Assembly (NCBI RefSeq): GCF_014196635.1
Contig: NZ_JACIEB010000002.1
Coordinates: 248,001 to 312,000, forward strand
DNA length: 64,000 bases
Direction of reading: 5' to 3'
Origin: Sphingobium fontiphilum
Lineage (GTDB): Bacteria > Pseudomonadota > Alphaproteobacteria > Sphingomonadales > Sphingomonadaceae
Position numbers and translations under genes: made by a program. Below, piece by piece: positions 9,770-17,938 of the stretch; within the stretch, counting starts at the first letter, position 1, and the number at the start of each line of letters is the position of its first letter. A model generated the notes under the pieces. It was given only the letters and a program-made list of their open reading frames with translations, searched no databases and was not told the origin of the DNA.

Positions 9770-11947
9770 TCAGGGATTTATGGTCATCACGGCCGGACGC
9801 CCTATCGCCCGAACGCCCATCTGCCGCACAGTGAATGTCCAGGGCCCGCCATGCCCCGCCGCCATGTCTTCCGCCCGCGCCGCCGCGTCCCATGTCCATG
9901 TCGGCGCGGCGACCTCCGCCCGGCGGAAGATGCCCGCCCCGTCGGCCAGCTCCACCATATAACGCTCCGCCTCCTCGACCAGCGGCGCATCGACCCCGTC
10001 GATCCAGCGCCACCCCGCCCGGCTGCGCCGGGTCCAGCTGAACGACGCTCCGCCCGCGCCGTCGTCGCGCGCCGCCAGATGCACCGGCGACGGCGGCCGG
10101 ATCGCCGCGCCGTCGATGGCGACGACCGCCTCGACCGGTTCGACATCGCCAATGCCCAGCGCCGCGATCCGCACCGACGGCGCTGACAGCAGGGCATCGG
10201 GCAGAGAAAACAGCCGGTCCTCCTCCAGCAGCAGGAAAGGGTCGCCCGCCGCCGGTTCCGTCATCGCCCATTCGGTGCCGCGCAAACCGCGCCGCAAATC
10301 CGACAGCCGCCAGCGCGCCGGGCCGATCGCCTCGGCCCGCGCGAACTGGATCAGTTCGCGCCCGACCATCGCCACATTGCGCCCGGCCTCCAGCGCCGCT
10401 TCCTCCGCATCGGCCAGAACCATGTCCTGCGCCAACAGGCTGACCTCCATCGCGCCGATCCGGTCGATCAGCAGGCTGCTGGCGACGCCGGGCGGCGCAT
10501 CCACCACGCCCATCACCGCAGGCGGCGCCGTGCGGCCCAGCGGCGTCGCCTCGCCCATGTCGGAGAGGGCCAGCAGGCTCGCCCGCCGCCAGCCCGCGCC
10601 CCCGCTCGCCGCCGCGACGATCACCGGCCCGCTGGCGGCGCTCTCGCCCAAAGGCGGCAGGTCGACCAGCATCAGGATCGTCGGGCCGTGGGGCGCATCG
10701 ACTTCGCGCACGATCCCCCCGGACGCCACCTCGCCCGACGGCGCGCCTCCTCCCGCCGCACGGCGCAAGGTCAGGACGACCGCCATCGCCTCCCATTCGC
10801 GCGCCTCGATTCGCCAGCTTCCACCTTCCCCCGCGACCGTCACCATCGCGCCGGGGGCGAGATCCAGCGCATCCCACCCGCAGCACAGCGTCATCTCATC
10901 ACGTCCTGCCCACGCCGCGTCCAGCCGTTGCGCGGCCAGTTGCCGCGCCCGCGCCGGGCCGATCACCGCGGGCAGGTCCATCCCCGTCTCGATCCGCCCC
11001 GGCCCCGGCCGCGTCACCCTCTGCACCCCGGCCTGATAATCGCGCGCCGCATCATGATGGCCCAGCGCCAGCGTCACCGGCACGCCATCGGCCGCCGCCG
11101 ACCGCCGCTCGGCCGGCTCCCGCCGCTTGCCGTTGACCGCACGCACCAATGCGTCGCCGCCGACCTGCGCCACCGCTTCGCCATCGGCCACCAGCCGATC
11201 CCCCGCCAGCGAAAGCCCATGCGCCTCGAACAGCGGACTGAGCGCCGCCCGCGCATCACCCCCGCTCGCCGCATATCCCGCCACCGTCGCCAGTCCGTCG
11301 CCCGCCACCGCGCCGCCCGTCAACGCCTGCGCCACCGCACCAATCGACACAGCGCCCTCATCCGCCTCCACCTCGAACGTCAGCGAAGGAATGCGATTGC
11401 CATAGTCGCCCAGCGCCAGATCCTCGAACAGCACATAGGCGGTGCCGCGATGCGCCGACGTCTCCCCAACGCCCTGCGCCGCAGCGATCAGCGGGTCGAC
11501 CGGCTGGTCCTCGTGCCCCAGATGGACGCGCATCGCGCCGAGTTCGGTCTTGAAGTCGCCCGCCGCTCCGCGCAGCAGATTGCCGTCCGCCCATATCCGC
11601 CGGATCGCGCGGATCGGCCGCGAAGACAGCGCGACGGCAAAACTCGCCGAATAGGCGTAGCTGGTCACGCTCGGCCGCCCCTTGCCGCCCCCGCTCTTTT
11701 CCCTGCTTTCCTTCAGGTCCGTCGCCCAGATGACAGTCCCCGCCACCCGGATCGTGCCGAACAGCGCCGGAATCTGGCTGCCATAGCTGGACGTCTGCAC
11801 CGCCAGATCGGTCAGCCGCGGCCCCTCGCGCCCCTTGGGTTTGAACAGCACCGCCTGATCGAACGCCCGCCCCGCCAGCGCGCCTATCGCCGCGCCGATC
11901 GGCCCGCCCAGCAGCTGCCCCACCGTCGTCAGCACCACCGTCGCCAT
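9770..11947 (-). CDS. GTA g15-like baseplate/fibre-binding protein
   Basis: A 725-residue phage-tail protein. The N-terminal 'GQLLGGPIGAAIGALAGRAFD' and 'QTSSYGSQIPALFGTIRVAG' are characteristic of GTA ORFg15 (the megatron protein), which forms the tail tip and receptor-binding hub. A conserved 'WADGNLLRG' strand follows. It is much shorter than the roughly 1,300-residue Rhodobacter capsulatus protein, as expected for the sphingomonad form. It follows the NlpC/P60 gene with a three-base gap and precedes DUF2793. The long plus-strand reading frame opposite it is a high-GC shadow. Confidence 0.9.
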   Translation of the reverse strand: MATVVLTTVGQLLGGPIGAAIGALAGRAFDQAVLFKPKGREGPRLTDLAVQTSSYGSQIPALFGTIRVAGTVIWATDLKESREKSGGGKGRPSVTSYAYSASFAVALSSRPIRAIRRIWADGNLLRGAAGDFKTELGAMRVHLGHEDQPVDPLIAAAQGVGETSAHRGTAYVLFEDLALGDYGNRIPSLTFEVEADEGAVSIGAVAQALTGGAVAGDGLATVAGYAASGGDARAALSPLFEAHGLSLAGDRLVADGEAVAQVGGDALVRAVNGKRREPAERRSAAADGVPVTLALGHHDAARDYQAGVQRVTRPGPGRIETGMDLPAVIGPARARQLAAQRLDAAWAGRDEMTLCCGWDALDLAPGAMVTVAGEGGSWRIEAREWEAMAVVLTLRRAAGGGAPSGEVASGGIVREVDAPHGPTILMLVDLPPLGESAASGPVIVAAASGGAGWRRASLLALSDMGEATPLGRTAPPAVMGVVDAPPGVASSLLIDRIGAMEVSLLAQDMVLADAEEAALEAGRNVAMVGRELIQFARAEAIGPARWRLSDLRRGLRGTEWAMTEPAAGDPFLLLEEDRLFSLPDALLSAPSVRIAALGIGDVEPVEAVVAIDGAAIRPPSPVHLAARDDGAGGASFSWTRRSRAGWRWIDGVDAPLVEEAERYMVELADGAGIFRRAEVAAPTWTWDAAARAEDMAAGHGGPWTFTVRQMGVRAIGRPAVMTINP

Positions 11948-11950
11948 CGC

Positions 11951-12364
11951 CTATTCCCCTTGTCGCGGCATCCGCCAGACGCCGATCACCGGCCATGGGC
12001 ACGCCCCCGGCGTCTCGACCACCCGGCCGATGCCCGCATGGGCGTGCACATGGCCGCCCTCCACCCGGATCATCAGATGCAGTTGCAAAGGGCCGGGCCG
12101 CACCAGCATCAGGTCGCCGACCGCCGCGTCCGCCACCCGGACCAGCCCTGTCTCATCGATCCACCCACAGGCCCGCGCCGCGTCGCCGCTCCGCAAGCCA
12201 TAGGGCCGCGCGGCCCGTCCGCTCCACCCCGCCCTCGCAAAGGCCGCCATCGCCAGCCCCACGCAATCCACGCCCTGCGCGTCACGGCCATGCAGCCGAA
12301 ACGGCGCGCCCAGCATCGCCCGCGCCGCCGCCGCGATACGCTGGCCCGCCCCGTCCTCAACCAC
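11951..12364 (-). CDS. GTA g14 NlpC/P60 cell-wall peptidase
   Basis: A 137-residue NlpC/P60-fold peptidase (TIGR02219 type). The catalytic Cys is in 'GVDCVGLAMAAF' near residue 33, and the His is in 'GGHVHAHAGIG' near 105. It presumably opens peptidoglycan as the particle injects DNA. It overlaps the DUF2163 gene by eight bases and is followed within three bases by g15, so it sits in the canonical g13-g14-g15 order. Confidence 0.92.
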   Translation of the reverse strand: MVEDGAGQRIAAAARAMLGAPFRLHGRDAQGVDCVGLAMAAFARAGWSGRAARPYGLRSGDAARACGWIDETGLVRVADAAVGDLMLVRPGPLQLHLMIRVEGGHVHAHAGIGRVVETPGACPWPVIGVWRMPRQGE

Positions 12365-13172
12365 CAGGATAGCGGGTCAGCAAGTCCATGCCTGGCAACC
12401 ATGGCTCGCCCCGGAAATTGACGGCATTGCCGAAACGCCCGGCACAGGTCGCCAGTTGGCGGTCACACCCCTCGCTCAGCATCGCCAGCGTCCCCGCCTC
12501 CACCGCGCGCGGCGGCGGATCGCTCAGCGCAATGCTGTCCGCGTCATTGCCGATAACGGCCTGCGCAATCCCGCAATTGGCCCCGCTCATCCAGCGCAAC
12601 GCGCCATAGACATAGTCGCCCGGTGCCAGCCCGCCGCCGGTCACCGTCACATCGGCCCCGCTCCCCGCCTCGACCCGCACGACCCGCCGCCGCCCCGCCA
12701 TGGCGACACGGCACTGGCGATCGCCCAGCCGCGCCCGGCAATCCGGGCTGGTGACCGGCGCCACCGCCATGTCCAGCACCGCCGCCGGGCCGCGCAATTC
12801 CACCGTGAAGCTCCCCCCGCGCCGCTCGACCGCGCCCAGCGCCCCGCGCGCCAGCAACTGCCACATCGCGCCGGACGCCTCCCACTGGGTCAGATACAGG
12901 AACAACGCAGCCCCATCCCATCGCCCGGCGGTCAGGTCATCGGCGCTTATCGCATCGCTCGACAGCGCGCCCGCCAGGTCCATGCTCTCCGCCTCCAGCC
13001 CGATCCCTTCGCGGATCGCGCCGGGGCTCATCCCCGGTGCAGCGCGATAGACCAGACCGCCAATCTCCATGTCGCGATCATGGCTGGTCAGCCCGATCGT
13101 CACCCCGTCACGCCGCTCCAGCCGCCAGCAAAAGGCCAGCGTCGCGACGCTCCCGTCGTCGGCCAGGCTCAT
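12357..13172 (-). CDS. GTA g13 DUF2163 (TIGR02218) tail-tip protein
   Basis: A 271-residue phage-conserved protein (DUF2163/TIGR02218). The N-terminal 'TLAFCWRLERRDGVTIGLTSHDRDM' region (quoted here only as a family match around residues 9-33) and the C-terminal zinc-finger-like Cys set 'PDCRARLG', 'CDRQLATC' and 'NFRGEPWLPG' are diagnostic. In RcGTA this is the hub that joins the distal tail protein and g15. It overlaps the preceding gene by four bases (ATGA) and the g14 gene by eight, so it is translationally coupled on both sides. Confidence 0.93.
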   Translation of the reverse strand: MSLADDGSVATLAFCWRLERRDGVTIGLTSHDRDMEIGGLVYRAAPGMSPGAIREGIGLEAESMDLAGALSSDAISADDLTAGRWDGAALFLYLTQWEASGAMWQLLARGALGAVERRGGSFTVELRGPAAVLDMAVAPVTSPDCRARLGDRQCRVAMAGRRRVVRVEAGSGADVTVTGGGLAPGDYVYGALRWMSGANCGIAQAVIGNDADSIALSDPPPRAVEAGTLAMLSEGCDRQLATCAGRFGNAVNFRGEPWLPGMDLLTRYPGG

Positions 13173-15544
13173 TCGCGTATCTCCACCAGCGGCACGGACG
13201 GCGCTTCCCCGGCGGCAAAGGTCGCGCGGTTGATCTCCAGCCTGTCCTCGGCAAAGCGCACCGGCACGTCGAACCGGTATCCCGCCGTCACCACCACGCC
13301 GTCGCCCGGCGCGGCGTCGAATGCGATGACGCCCAGACCCTCATGGCTCCACCCGCCATGCTGCTCGACCCCGTCGATCGCCACCCGGATCGTGCCTGCC
13401 ACCGGCCGGGTGATCCGCCGCTGCTGCGCCTCCGCGCCCAAGCCATAATGACGCAGCAGTTGATATGTCGTCCGCACCCCGTCGCCCACGCCCAGCCACT
13501 GGTCGACCGGGCTCGGCGCGCTGCCAGCGTCGCCGCTGCGATCGTCATAGGGATCGGTGAAGCGAAAGCCCCGCGCCGCGCCCCGTCGCGCCCGGAAAAA
13601 GGCGATCAACGCGGCGATGTCCGCCTCCGACCGCACGCCCGGCCCCGCATCGAACGACAGGCGCGCGTCGGCCCAGTCGCTCGACCGCCGCTCATGCCCG
13701 CTCACGCTCTCGATGACCTGCGTCGAAAAGGCGGGAGCCACGCTCGCCTCGCGCCCGATGGCCAGGGGAAAGGCCACATCGTCAAACGCCTGCATATCGT
13801 CCCCCTCCTCCCATGCGAAACAGGTAAAGCCGTCGCGCGCCACCTGCGGCAGCGCCCAGATGAAGGTCGCCGCCGTCCCCCGCCTGACCGCCGCCTGCGC
13901 CGCCCGCGCGATGGCGCGCCATTGCGCGGCATCCTCCGGCATCAGCACGAAACCCGAAAAATAATGCTGCTCTTCAATCGGATAGCCCAGCCGCGCCGTC
14001 GCCTCGGCCACGCCCCGCGCGGTCAACCCTTCATGGCCGCCGGTCACCCAGTCATAATCTTCCAGTTGCAGCACGTCGAACGCCGGGGCCGCCCATCCAG
14101 TCGGGAGGTTCGCCCGCTTTGCCTCCGGCGCGGCCGGGTCCAATATCGTCGGCAGATAGGCGAGCAGATGCGTCACCGCGGCAGGCGCCATCGCCTTCAC
14201 CGCCGCGCACAAAGCCGCCGTCGATCCCGCCAGCAACGCCCCCGCCGCGTCCAGCATCGCCTGCTGCCCGGCGTCCTTCGGCCCCCTTATGTCGGGGATC
14301 GACACCAGCGCCCCGCCCAGCGCCGCCCGCGCGGCATCGTCATACAGGCATGGCCGCCCGTCGGCGGGGATCACCCACCACCATGGCTCGCCTACCTGAA
14401 ATTTGGCCGGCAGGCCCGCCTCCAGCGCCAGCGCGACAAACGCCCCCGCCACCGCCTGCAAATAGGCCATGGCCCCGGCATGGGCGGGCGACAGCAATGT
14501 CGATGGCGGCTCCCATCCGGTCAGCGCCGGATCGCCATTTTCCGCTCGCTGCTTCCAGTCGCCCCAGCAATGGGCGTCGAACAGTTCATAGGACAGCGAC
14601 CAGATGACGCCGAACCCCAGCGCCTTCGCCCGTCGCGCGAAATCGTCATGCCAGGCCGCGCACGGCCCGTTCAGCACCCCGCCCGCCAGACTGGCATAGA
14701 GGCCCCCGTCCCCGGCCCGCTCCAGCCGGAAATAATGGCTCATGCCGACATAATGGTTGATGTCGCCGCGATAGCCCAGCGCATGGATCGCCGCGACCAG
14801 CCGTTCGGGCGTCTGGTTATAGGCGTCGTCATAGCCCGTCGCCATCGACAGCCCATGTTCGGGCAGCATCACATCGCCCACCACCAGCACCGACCCGGAA
14901 CCGTCGCAGCGCAGTTCGCTCAGTTCCGCCCAGCCCGCCTGCCCGACCGCAAAGGGCGTGTCCCCCGCGTCATAACCGGGCGGAACCAGCGAAATGAACA
15001 TCCGGTCGACATCGCCCGCCCACACCGGATCGGCCTCGTCGGGCAACAGATAGCCGCCGACCAGATCGCCGAAATCCAGCGCAATCTCGGCATCTTCGGC
15101 TGCGCCCGTGGCATAGTTCCACAGCCGCACATACCAGGCGCGCGGATTGCCCGCCGCGTCCCGCCCCTCGATGGTCAGCGTCGGCCCATGCGTCTCATCG
15201 AGCCGCCTGATCCCGCCGCTGCGCCAGCGGAACCGCAACCGGCAGGCGCGAAAATCCCGCGCGGTTTCATACGCCAGCAGAGGATGGCTCCACTTGTCCT
15301 CCGCTTCCCAGATCAGCCCCGCCAGATCGCCCGATCCATAAAAGACCGCATCCACCCGCAACGCATCGGGCGCGGTGGTGACGACGCTCGCCATCATCGG
15401 CCGGGGAAAATTGACCGTCCAGTGCGTCGGCGCAAACCGCTTGAGGAAGCCCGTCTCCTGCCCGCCCCGCGCGTCCGCCAGCCAGTAATCCAGCCGCCGC
15501 CCGCTCATGCCCCCGCTCATGCCCCCGCTCATGCCCCCGCTCAT
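13169..15544 (-). CDS. TIM-barrel tail protein fused to GTA g12 (DUF2460/TIGR02217)
   Basis: A 791-residue fusion. The C-terminal ~210 residues ('AFSTQVIESVSGHERRSSDW' through 'GFRFTDPYDD' to the end) are the DUF2460 distal-tail domain that is the whole of RcGTA g12. The N-terminal ~570 residues are a beta-rich leader followed by a TIM-barrel-like domain with glycoside-hydrolase-style motifs: 'NHYVGMSHYF', 'YELFDAHCWGDW', 'GEPWWW', 'QLEDYDW' and 'EEQHYFSGF'. I recall this arrangement as the non-contractile tail sheath TIM-barrel families. The domain may bind or cut surface glycans. The extreme N-terminus is four copies of Met-Ser-Gly-Gly with four possible start codons. It is coupled to g11 upstream and g13 downstream. 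Confidence 0.88.
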   Translation of the reverse strand: MSGGMSGGMSGGMSGRRLDYWLADARGGQETGFLKRFAPTHWTVNFPRPMMASVVTTAPDALRVDAVFYGSGDLAGLIWEAEDKWSHPLLAYETARDFRACRLRFRWRSGGIRRLDETHGPTLTIEGRDAAGNPRAWYVRLWNYATGAAEDAEIALDFGDLVGGYLLPDEADPVWAGDVDRMFISLVPPGYDAGDTPFAVGQAGWAELSELRCDGSGSVLVVGDVMLPEHGLSMATGYDDAYNQTPERLVAAIHALGYRGDINHYVGMSHYFRLERAGDGGLYASLAGGVLNGPCAAWHDDFARRAKALGFGVIWSLSYELFDAHCWGDWKQRAENGDPALTGWEPPSTLLSPAHAGAMAYLQAVAGAFVALALEAGLPAKFQVGEPWWWVIPADGRPCLYDDAARAALGGALVSIPDIRGPKDAGQQAMLDAAGALLAGSTAALCAAVKAMAPAAVTHLLAYLPTILDPAAPEAKRANLPTGWAAPAFDVLQLEDYDWVTGGHEGLTARGVAEATARLGYPIEEQHYFSGFVLMPEDAAQWRAIARAAQAAVRRGTAATFIWALPQVARDGFTCFAWEEGDDMQAFDDVAFPLAIGREASVAPAFSTQVIESVSGHERRSSDWADARLSFDAGPGVRSEADIAALIAFFRARRGAARGFRFTDPYDDRSGDAGSAPSPVDQWLGVGDGVRTTYQLLRHYGLGAEAQQRRITRPVAGTIRVAIDGVEQHGGWSHEGLGVIAFDAAPGDGVVVTAGYRFDVPVRFAEDRLEINRATFAAGEAPSVPLVEIRE

Positions 15545-15547
15545 GCC
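15503..15547 (-). repeat. Tandem 12-base repeat carrying four in-frame start codons
   Basis: The unit GCTCATGCCCCC (plus strand) occurs three times and then partly a fourth time. It places minus-strand ATG codons at 15544, 15532, 15520 and 15508, all in frame with the TIM-barrel gene. The outermost ATG overlaps the stop of g11 as ATGA. Confidence 0.9.
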
Positions 15548-16104
15548 AGCGCCCCCTTCACCGCCCGCGCCACCTGCCGGGCGCTGCGGGCCAGCAGGCG
15601 CGGGCCATCCTCTCCGCCGCCCGCGCCGCGCACCGCGATGCTCACCCGCACGTCGCGCCCCGCGCCGAAGCCGGTCGCCACCTGCCCGCTGCTCGTCGGC
15701 ACAAACACCTCCGGTCCGCGCTCACCCACCAGATAGGCCCGCCCCGGCGCCACCGGCCCGCCCGTCGCCCGCCCCGGCAGGCCCAGCACCGACCCCAGCA
15801 GCGAAGCGCCCAGCCCCAGTAGGCCGCCGGCACCCCCGCCGCCGCCCAGGCTCCCGACCGCCGACCGCAACGCGCTCGCCGCAATCTCGTCCAGCACGCT
15901 CATGGCGATGCGGCGCAGATCCTCGAACCCGAATTTCCCGGTCTTGACCGCGCGCAGCAACCCCGCCTCGATCCGCTGCCCGGCCCGCTCGGCCCCCGCC
16001 GCCAGCGGCCCTTCCATCCCCTCGCGCATCGCCGCCACATCGCGGGCAAAGGCCTGCGTGTCGGCCCGGACGCTGACCACCAGCGTCTCGATTTCCTCAT
16101 CCAT
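15541..16104 (-). CDS. GTA g11 tail tape-measure protein
   Basis: A 187-residue small tape-measure-like protein. The N-terminal 'VVSVRADTQAFARDVAAM' matches lambda-type minor tail families. A helical segment then leads to a Gly-rich hydrophobic stretch ('SLGGGGGAGGLLGLGASLLG'), and then 'GGPVAPGRAYLVGERGPEVF', a motif typical of the C-terminus of tape-measure proteins. The short length agrees with the short tail of GTA particles. It ends in a four-base overlap with the TIM-barrel fusion. Upstream lies a palindromic repeat element rather than a coupled gene. Confidence 0.9.
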   Translation of the reverse strand: MDEEIETLVVSVRADTQAFARDVAAMREGMEGPLAAGAERAGQRIEAGLLRAVKTGKFGFEDLRRIAMSVLDEIAASALRSAVGSLGGGGGAGGLLGLGASLLGSVLGLPGRATGGPVAPGRAYLVGERGPEVFVPTSSGQVATGFGAGRDVRVSIAVRGAGGGEDGPRLLARSARQVARAVKGALA

Positions 16105-16126
16105 GTCGCTTCTCCCGTGGGCGCTA

Positions 16127-16227
16127 GAGCGTTTTCTAATCAGGTGGAATCACCTGATGACTCGGAAAACGCGACAAATCAGAAACTTAGAGCAGTCGAG
16201 CCGACTCAGTCGGGTCGACTGCTCTAA
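16127..16227. repeat. Two-hairpin dispersed repeat (copy 1)
   Basis: The first hairpin has outer arms GCGTTTTC / GAAAACGC (16129-16136, 16165-16172) and inner arms ATCAGGTG / CACCTGAT (16139-16146, 16151-16158). A second, near-perfect 41-base palindrome (16187-16227) has 13-base arms TTAGAGCAGTCGA / TCGACTGCTCTAA. It lies between g10.1 and g11, and the stop codon of g10.1 is inside the palindrome arm. The same architecture recurs inverted at 54599-54690. Confidence 0.85.
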
Positions 16228-16421
16228 TCCGGCATCGCCGCCATCATCCGCGCCAGCGCCTCGCCATCCACGCCGGCGACATCCTCGCCGCCGCGAGCCG
16301 CCTCCATCACCGCCGCCAGCTCATCGGGCGTCGCGCGCCAATATTCGTCGGGCCGCCACCCCAGCAGCAACCCGGCCACCCCCGCCAGCCGCGCCGCCCG
16401 CGTGGCAAAGGCCTCGCTCAC
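16224..16421 (-). CDS. GTA g10.1-like small protein (TIGR02216 family)
   Basis: A 65-residue protein recognised by 'FATRAARLAGVAGLLLGWRPDEYW' (key features: the RAARLAG helix and GWRPDEYWRATP) as the TIGR02216 family, a phage tail-assembly chaperone-like protein downstream of g10 in GTAs. The start is a GTG at 16421 that overlaps the g10 stop as GTGA; longer in-frame extension upstream is Gly/Arg-rich shadow sequence. The stop codon lies within a palindromic repeat element. Confidence 0.8.
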   Translation of the reverse strand: MSEAFATRAARLAGVAGLLLGWRPDEYWRATPDELAAVMEAARGGEDVAGVDGEALARMMAAMPD

Positions 16422-16729
16422 CGCCCCGCCAATATCTGGCGCAATATCGCTTTCAGCACCGGCGCAGCCTGCGCCAGCCCGGCGGCGGCCACCGCCTCGC
16501 CCAGCGCCTCGCGGTCCAGCCCCTCGGGCGGATCGACCAGGCAATGCCAGAACAGCCCCGCCATCTCCGCCAGCGTCAACTCGCCCGCCGCCGCCCGCTC
16601 GACCAGCGCGAACAGCGATCCCAGTTCGCCCTCCGCCGCCACCAGCGCGGCAAAACTGGGGCGCAACGTCACCGCCTCGCCCCGCACGGTCAGCGCCGCC
16701 TCGCCGCGCGCCGGATTGGCCGCGCTCAT
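16418..16729 (-). CDS. GTA g10 tail-assembly protein
   Basis: A 103-residue gene-transfer-agent family protein of the g10 type. It begins 'MSAANPARGEAALTVRGEAV' and contains 'AALVAAEGELGSLFALVERAAAGEL', a compact helical domain. In RcGTA the g10/g10.1 pair is thought to act as tail chaperones for the tape measure. It is coupled to both neighbours: ATGA overlap with the tail-tube gene and GTGA overlap with g10.1. Confidence 0.85.
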   Translation of the reverse strand: MSAANPARGEAALTVRGEAVTLRPSFAALVAAEGELGSLFALVERAAAGELTLAEMAGLFWHCLVDPPEGLDREALGEAVAAAGLAQAAPVLKAILRQILAGR

Positions 16730-17133
16730 TCGCTCACCACCGGGCCGGAACTTTCCAGCCCCAGCGCATAGTTGCGTTCGCCATTATAATCCCCGGCATA
16801 GTCCAGCCGCGTGACCAGAAACCGGCCACGCATCCGCTCGCCGCTCTCGAACGACAATTCATATTCGTCGATCGTCCCGGCCAGCGCATGGTTGCGGATG
16901 CGCACCTCCGCCGCCGATCCGGTGAACAGGCCCGCCGCCGATACGCTCACCGATCGCACCCCCGCACCCGACAGCAATTCGCGCCACCCGCCCGAATCCT
17001 TGCTGGTCACGTTGACCGCCTCGCCGTTCACCGACAATTGCGTCGTCCGCATCCCCGCCACCGTCGCATAAGCGACAGGGCTGCCCCCATCGCCGACCTT
17101 CAGCAGAAATGCGCTGCCCTTCTCCACACCCAT
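16726..17133 (-). CDS. GTA g9 major tail-tube protein (TP901-1 family)
   Basis: A 135-residue tail-tube subunit. 'GSAFLLKVGDGGSPVAYATVAG' and 'TTQLSVNGEAVNVTSKDSGG' (only motifs; positions about 6-50) followed by 'GTIDEYELSFESGERMRGRF' are the TIGR02126/TP901-1 signature. Subunits stack as hexameric rings to form the tail. It overlaps the g10 start by four bases. The 194-base gap upstream (to g8) contains a long palindromic repeat. Confidence 0.93.
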   Translation of the reverse strand: MGVEKGSAFLLKVGDGGSPVAYATVAGMRTTQLSVNGEAVNVTSKDSGGWRELLSGAGVRSVSVSAAGLFTGSAAEVRIRNHALAGTIDEYELSFESGERMRGRFLVTRLDYAGDYNGERNYALGLESSGPVVSE

Positions 17134-17204
17134 GGTCCATCCTCCCGTCCTTGCAGGATCAAGGCCGCCCCCTTGGCGACCCGATAATCTCGTCTGGAAT
17201 CAGA

Positions 17205-17325
17205 GTTTGTCTGGAAATGCGCCTTTGGCGCATCCGCACCGGCCCACGCAGCCGAGGCGCGTGACTCGTCTGCGTGGGCCGGCGCCGCATCGAAAATGCG
17301 CTCTTCCGCGCATTTTCAAACAGAC
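17205..17325. repeat. Nested 121-base palindromic element in the GTA cluster
   Basis: Outer arms GTTTGTCTGGAAATGCGC (17205-17222) and GCGCATTTTCAAACAGAC (17308-17325) match at 15 of 18 positions when one is inverted. Inside is a perfect 11-base inverted repeat, GGCCCACGCAG / CTGCGTGGGCC (17241-17251, 17270-17280). The element ends three bases before the stop codon of the tail-terminator gene, so it follows that gene and precedes the tail-tube gene. Confidence 0.8.
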
Positions 17326-17327
17326 CC

Positions 17328-17747
17328 TCACCCCTCGGCGCGCAGCGCCCGCACGCGATAGTCCACCACGCCGCGCCAGCCGCCCTCGCGCCTATGCCCT
17401 GGTCCCGGCCGGGCGATGCGCGACCGGATCAGCGCCACGCCGACCATATGCCACCCATCGCGCGCCAGCCCCGCCAGCCCATGCAGCGCGCCGTCGACGC
17501 GCGTCAGCATCGCCGCGATGCCGCCTGCGCCCTCGCCCGGATCACGCAACTCGATGGCGATCCGCACCTCGCGCCCGTCCAGCCCCTTGCCGCCCCAGTC
17601 CGCGCCCGAACATTCGGCCAGCATCACATACGGCCCGCTCGCCTGCCCCACGTCGCCATCGCTCACGCCATTGACCCGCCCGGCAAGGTCGCCGTCCGCC
17701 CGCAACGCCGCCAGCACCGCGCCCCGCACCGCCATCTCCGCGCTCAT
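17328..17747 (-). CDS. GTA g8 tail terminator (DUF3168)
   Basis: A 139-residue DUF3168 protein, the gpU-like ring that ends tail-tube polymerisation and contacts the head connector. The features are 'AVLAALRADGDLAGRVNGV' at the start, 'GPYVMLAECSGADWGG' and 'EVRIAIELRDPGEGAGGIAA', in the order seen in the family. It overlaps the preceding 64-residue gene by four bases. Immediately downstream is the nested palindromic element. Confidence 0.9.
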   Translation of the reverse strand: MSAEMAVRGAVLAALRADGDLAGRVNGVSDGDVGQASGPYVMLAECSGADWGGKGLDGREVRIAIELRDPGEGAGGIAAMLTRVDGALHGLAGLARDGWHMVGVALIRSRIARPGPGHRREGGWRGVVDYRVRALRAEG

Positions 17748-17938
17748 GCTTCGCCCCTTCCCGCGTCGCGCAGCCGCGCCTCACGCATCCACCGCGCCAT
17801 CAGACCACGCCCCGACGCCCGCACCGCCTCACCCTCAATCGTCACCTCGCCTACGCCCGCCGCCCGCAACGCCGCCGCCACATCGGCCCGCCGCCGCTGC
17901 GCCCGCCGCTCGACCAGCGCCACGATCCACCCGATCAT
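17744..17938 (-). CDS. Small GTA protein between connector and tail terminator
   Basis: A 64-residue basic, helical protein: 'MIGWIVALVERRAQRRR' followed by a short 'VTIEGEAVRASGRGLMARWM' unit. I do not recognise a named family. The start (17938) overlaps the connector stop as ATGA and its own stop overlaps the g8 start, so it is clearly part of the coupled chain. Its place corresponds to g7 (head closure) of RcGTA, but it is too short to be assigned as a homologue. Its conserved-looking ending 'GLMARWMREARLRD' resembles small head-tail joining proteins. Confidence 0.68.
   Translation of the reverse strand: MIGWIVALVERRAQRRRADVAAALRAAGVGEVTIEGEAVRASGRGLMARWMREARLRDAGRGEA

Noticed and set aside
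15503..15547. CRISPR-like repeat
   Set aside because: The 12-base units are directly tandem without spacers and are coding; no cas genes are present.
10688..15736. Long plus-strand reading frames (for example 10688-12421 and 13037-15736) opposite the GTA tail genes
   Set aside because: They are Arg/Pro/His-rich, have no domains or ribosome sites, and lie exactly opposite well-supported minus-strand genes; in very high-GC DNA such antisense frames stay open by chance.
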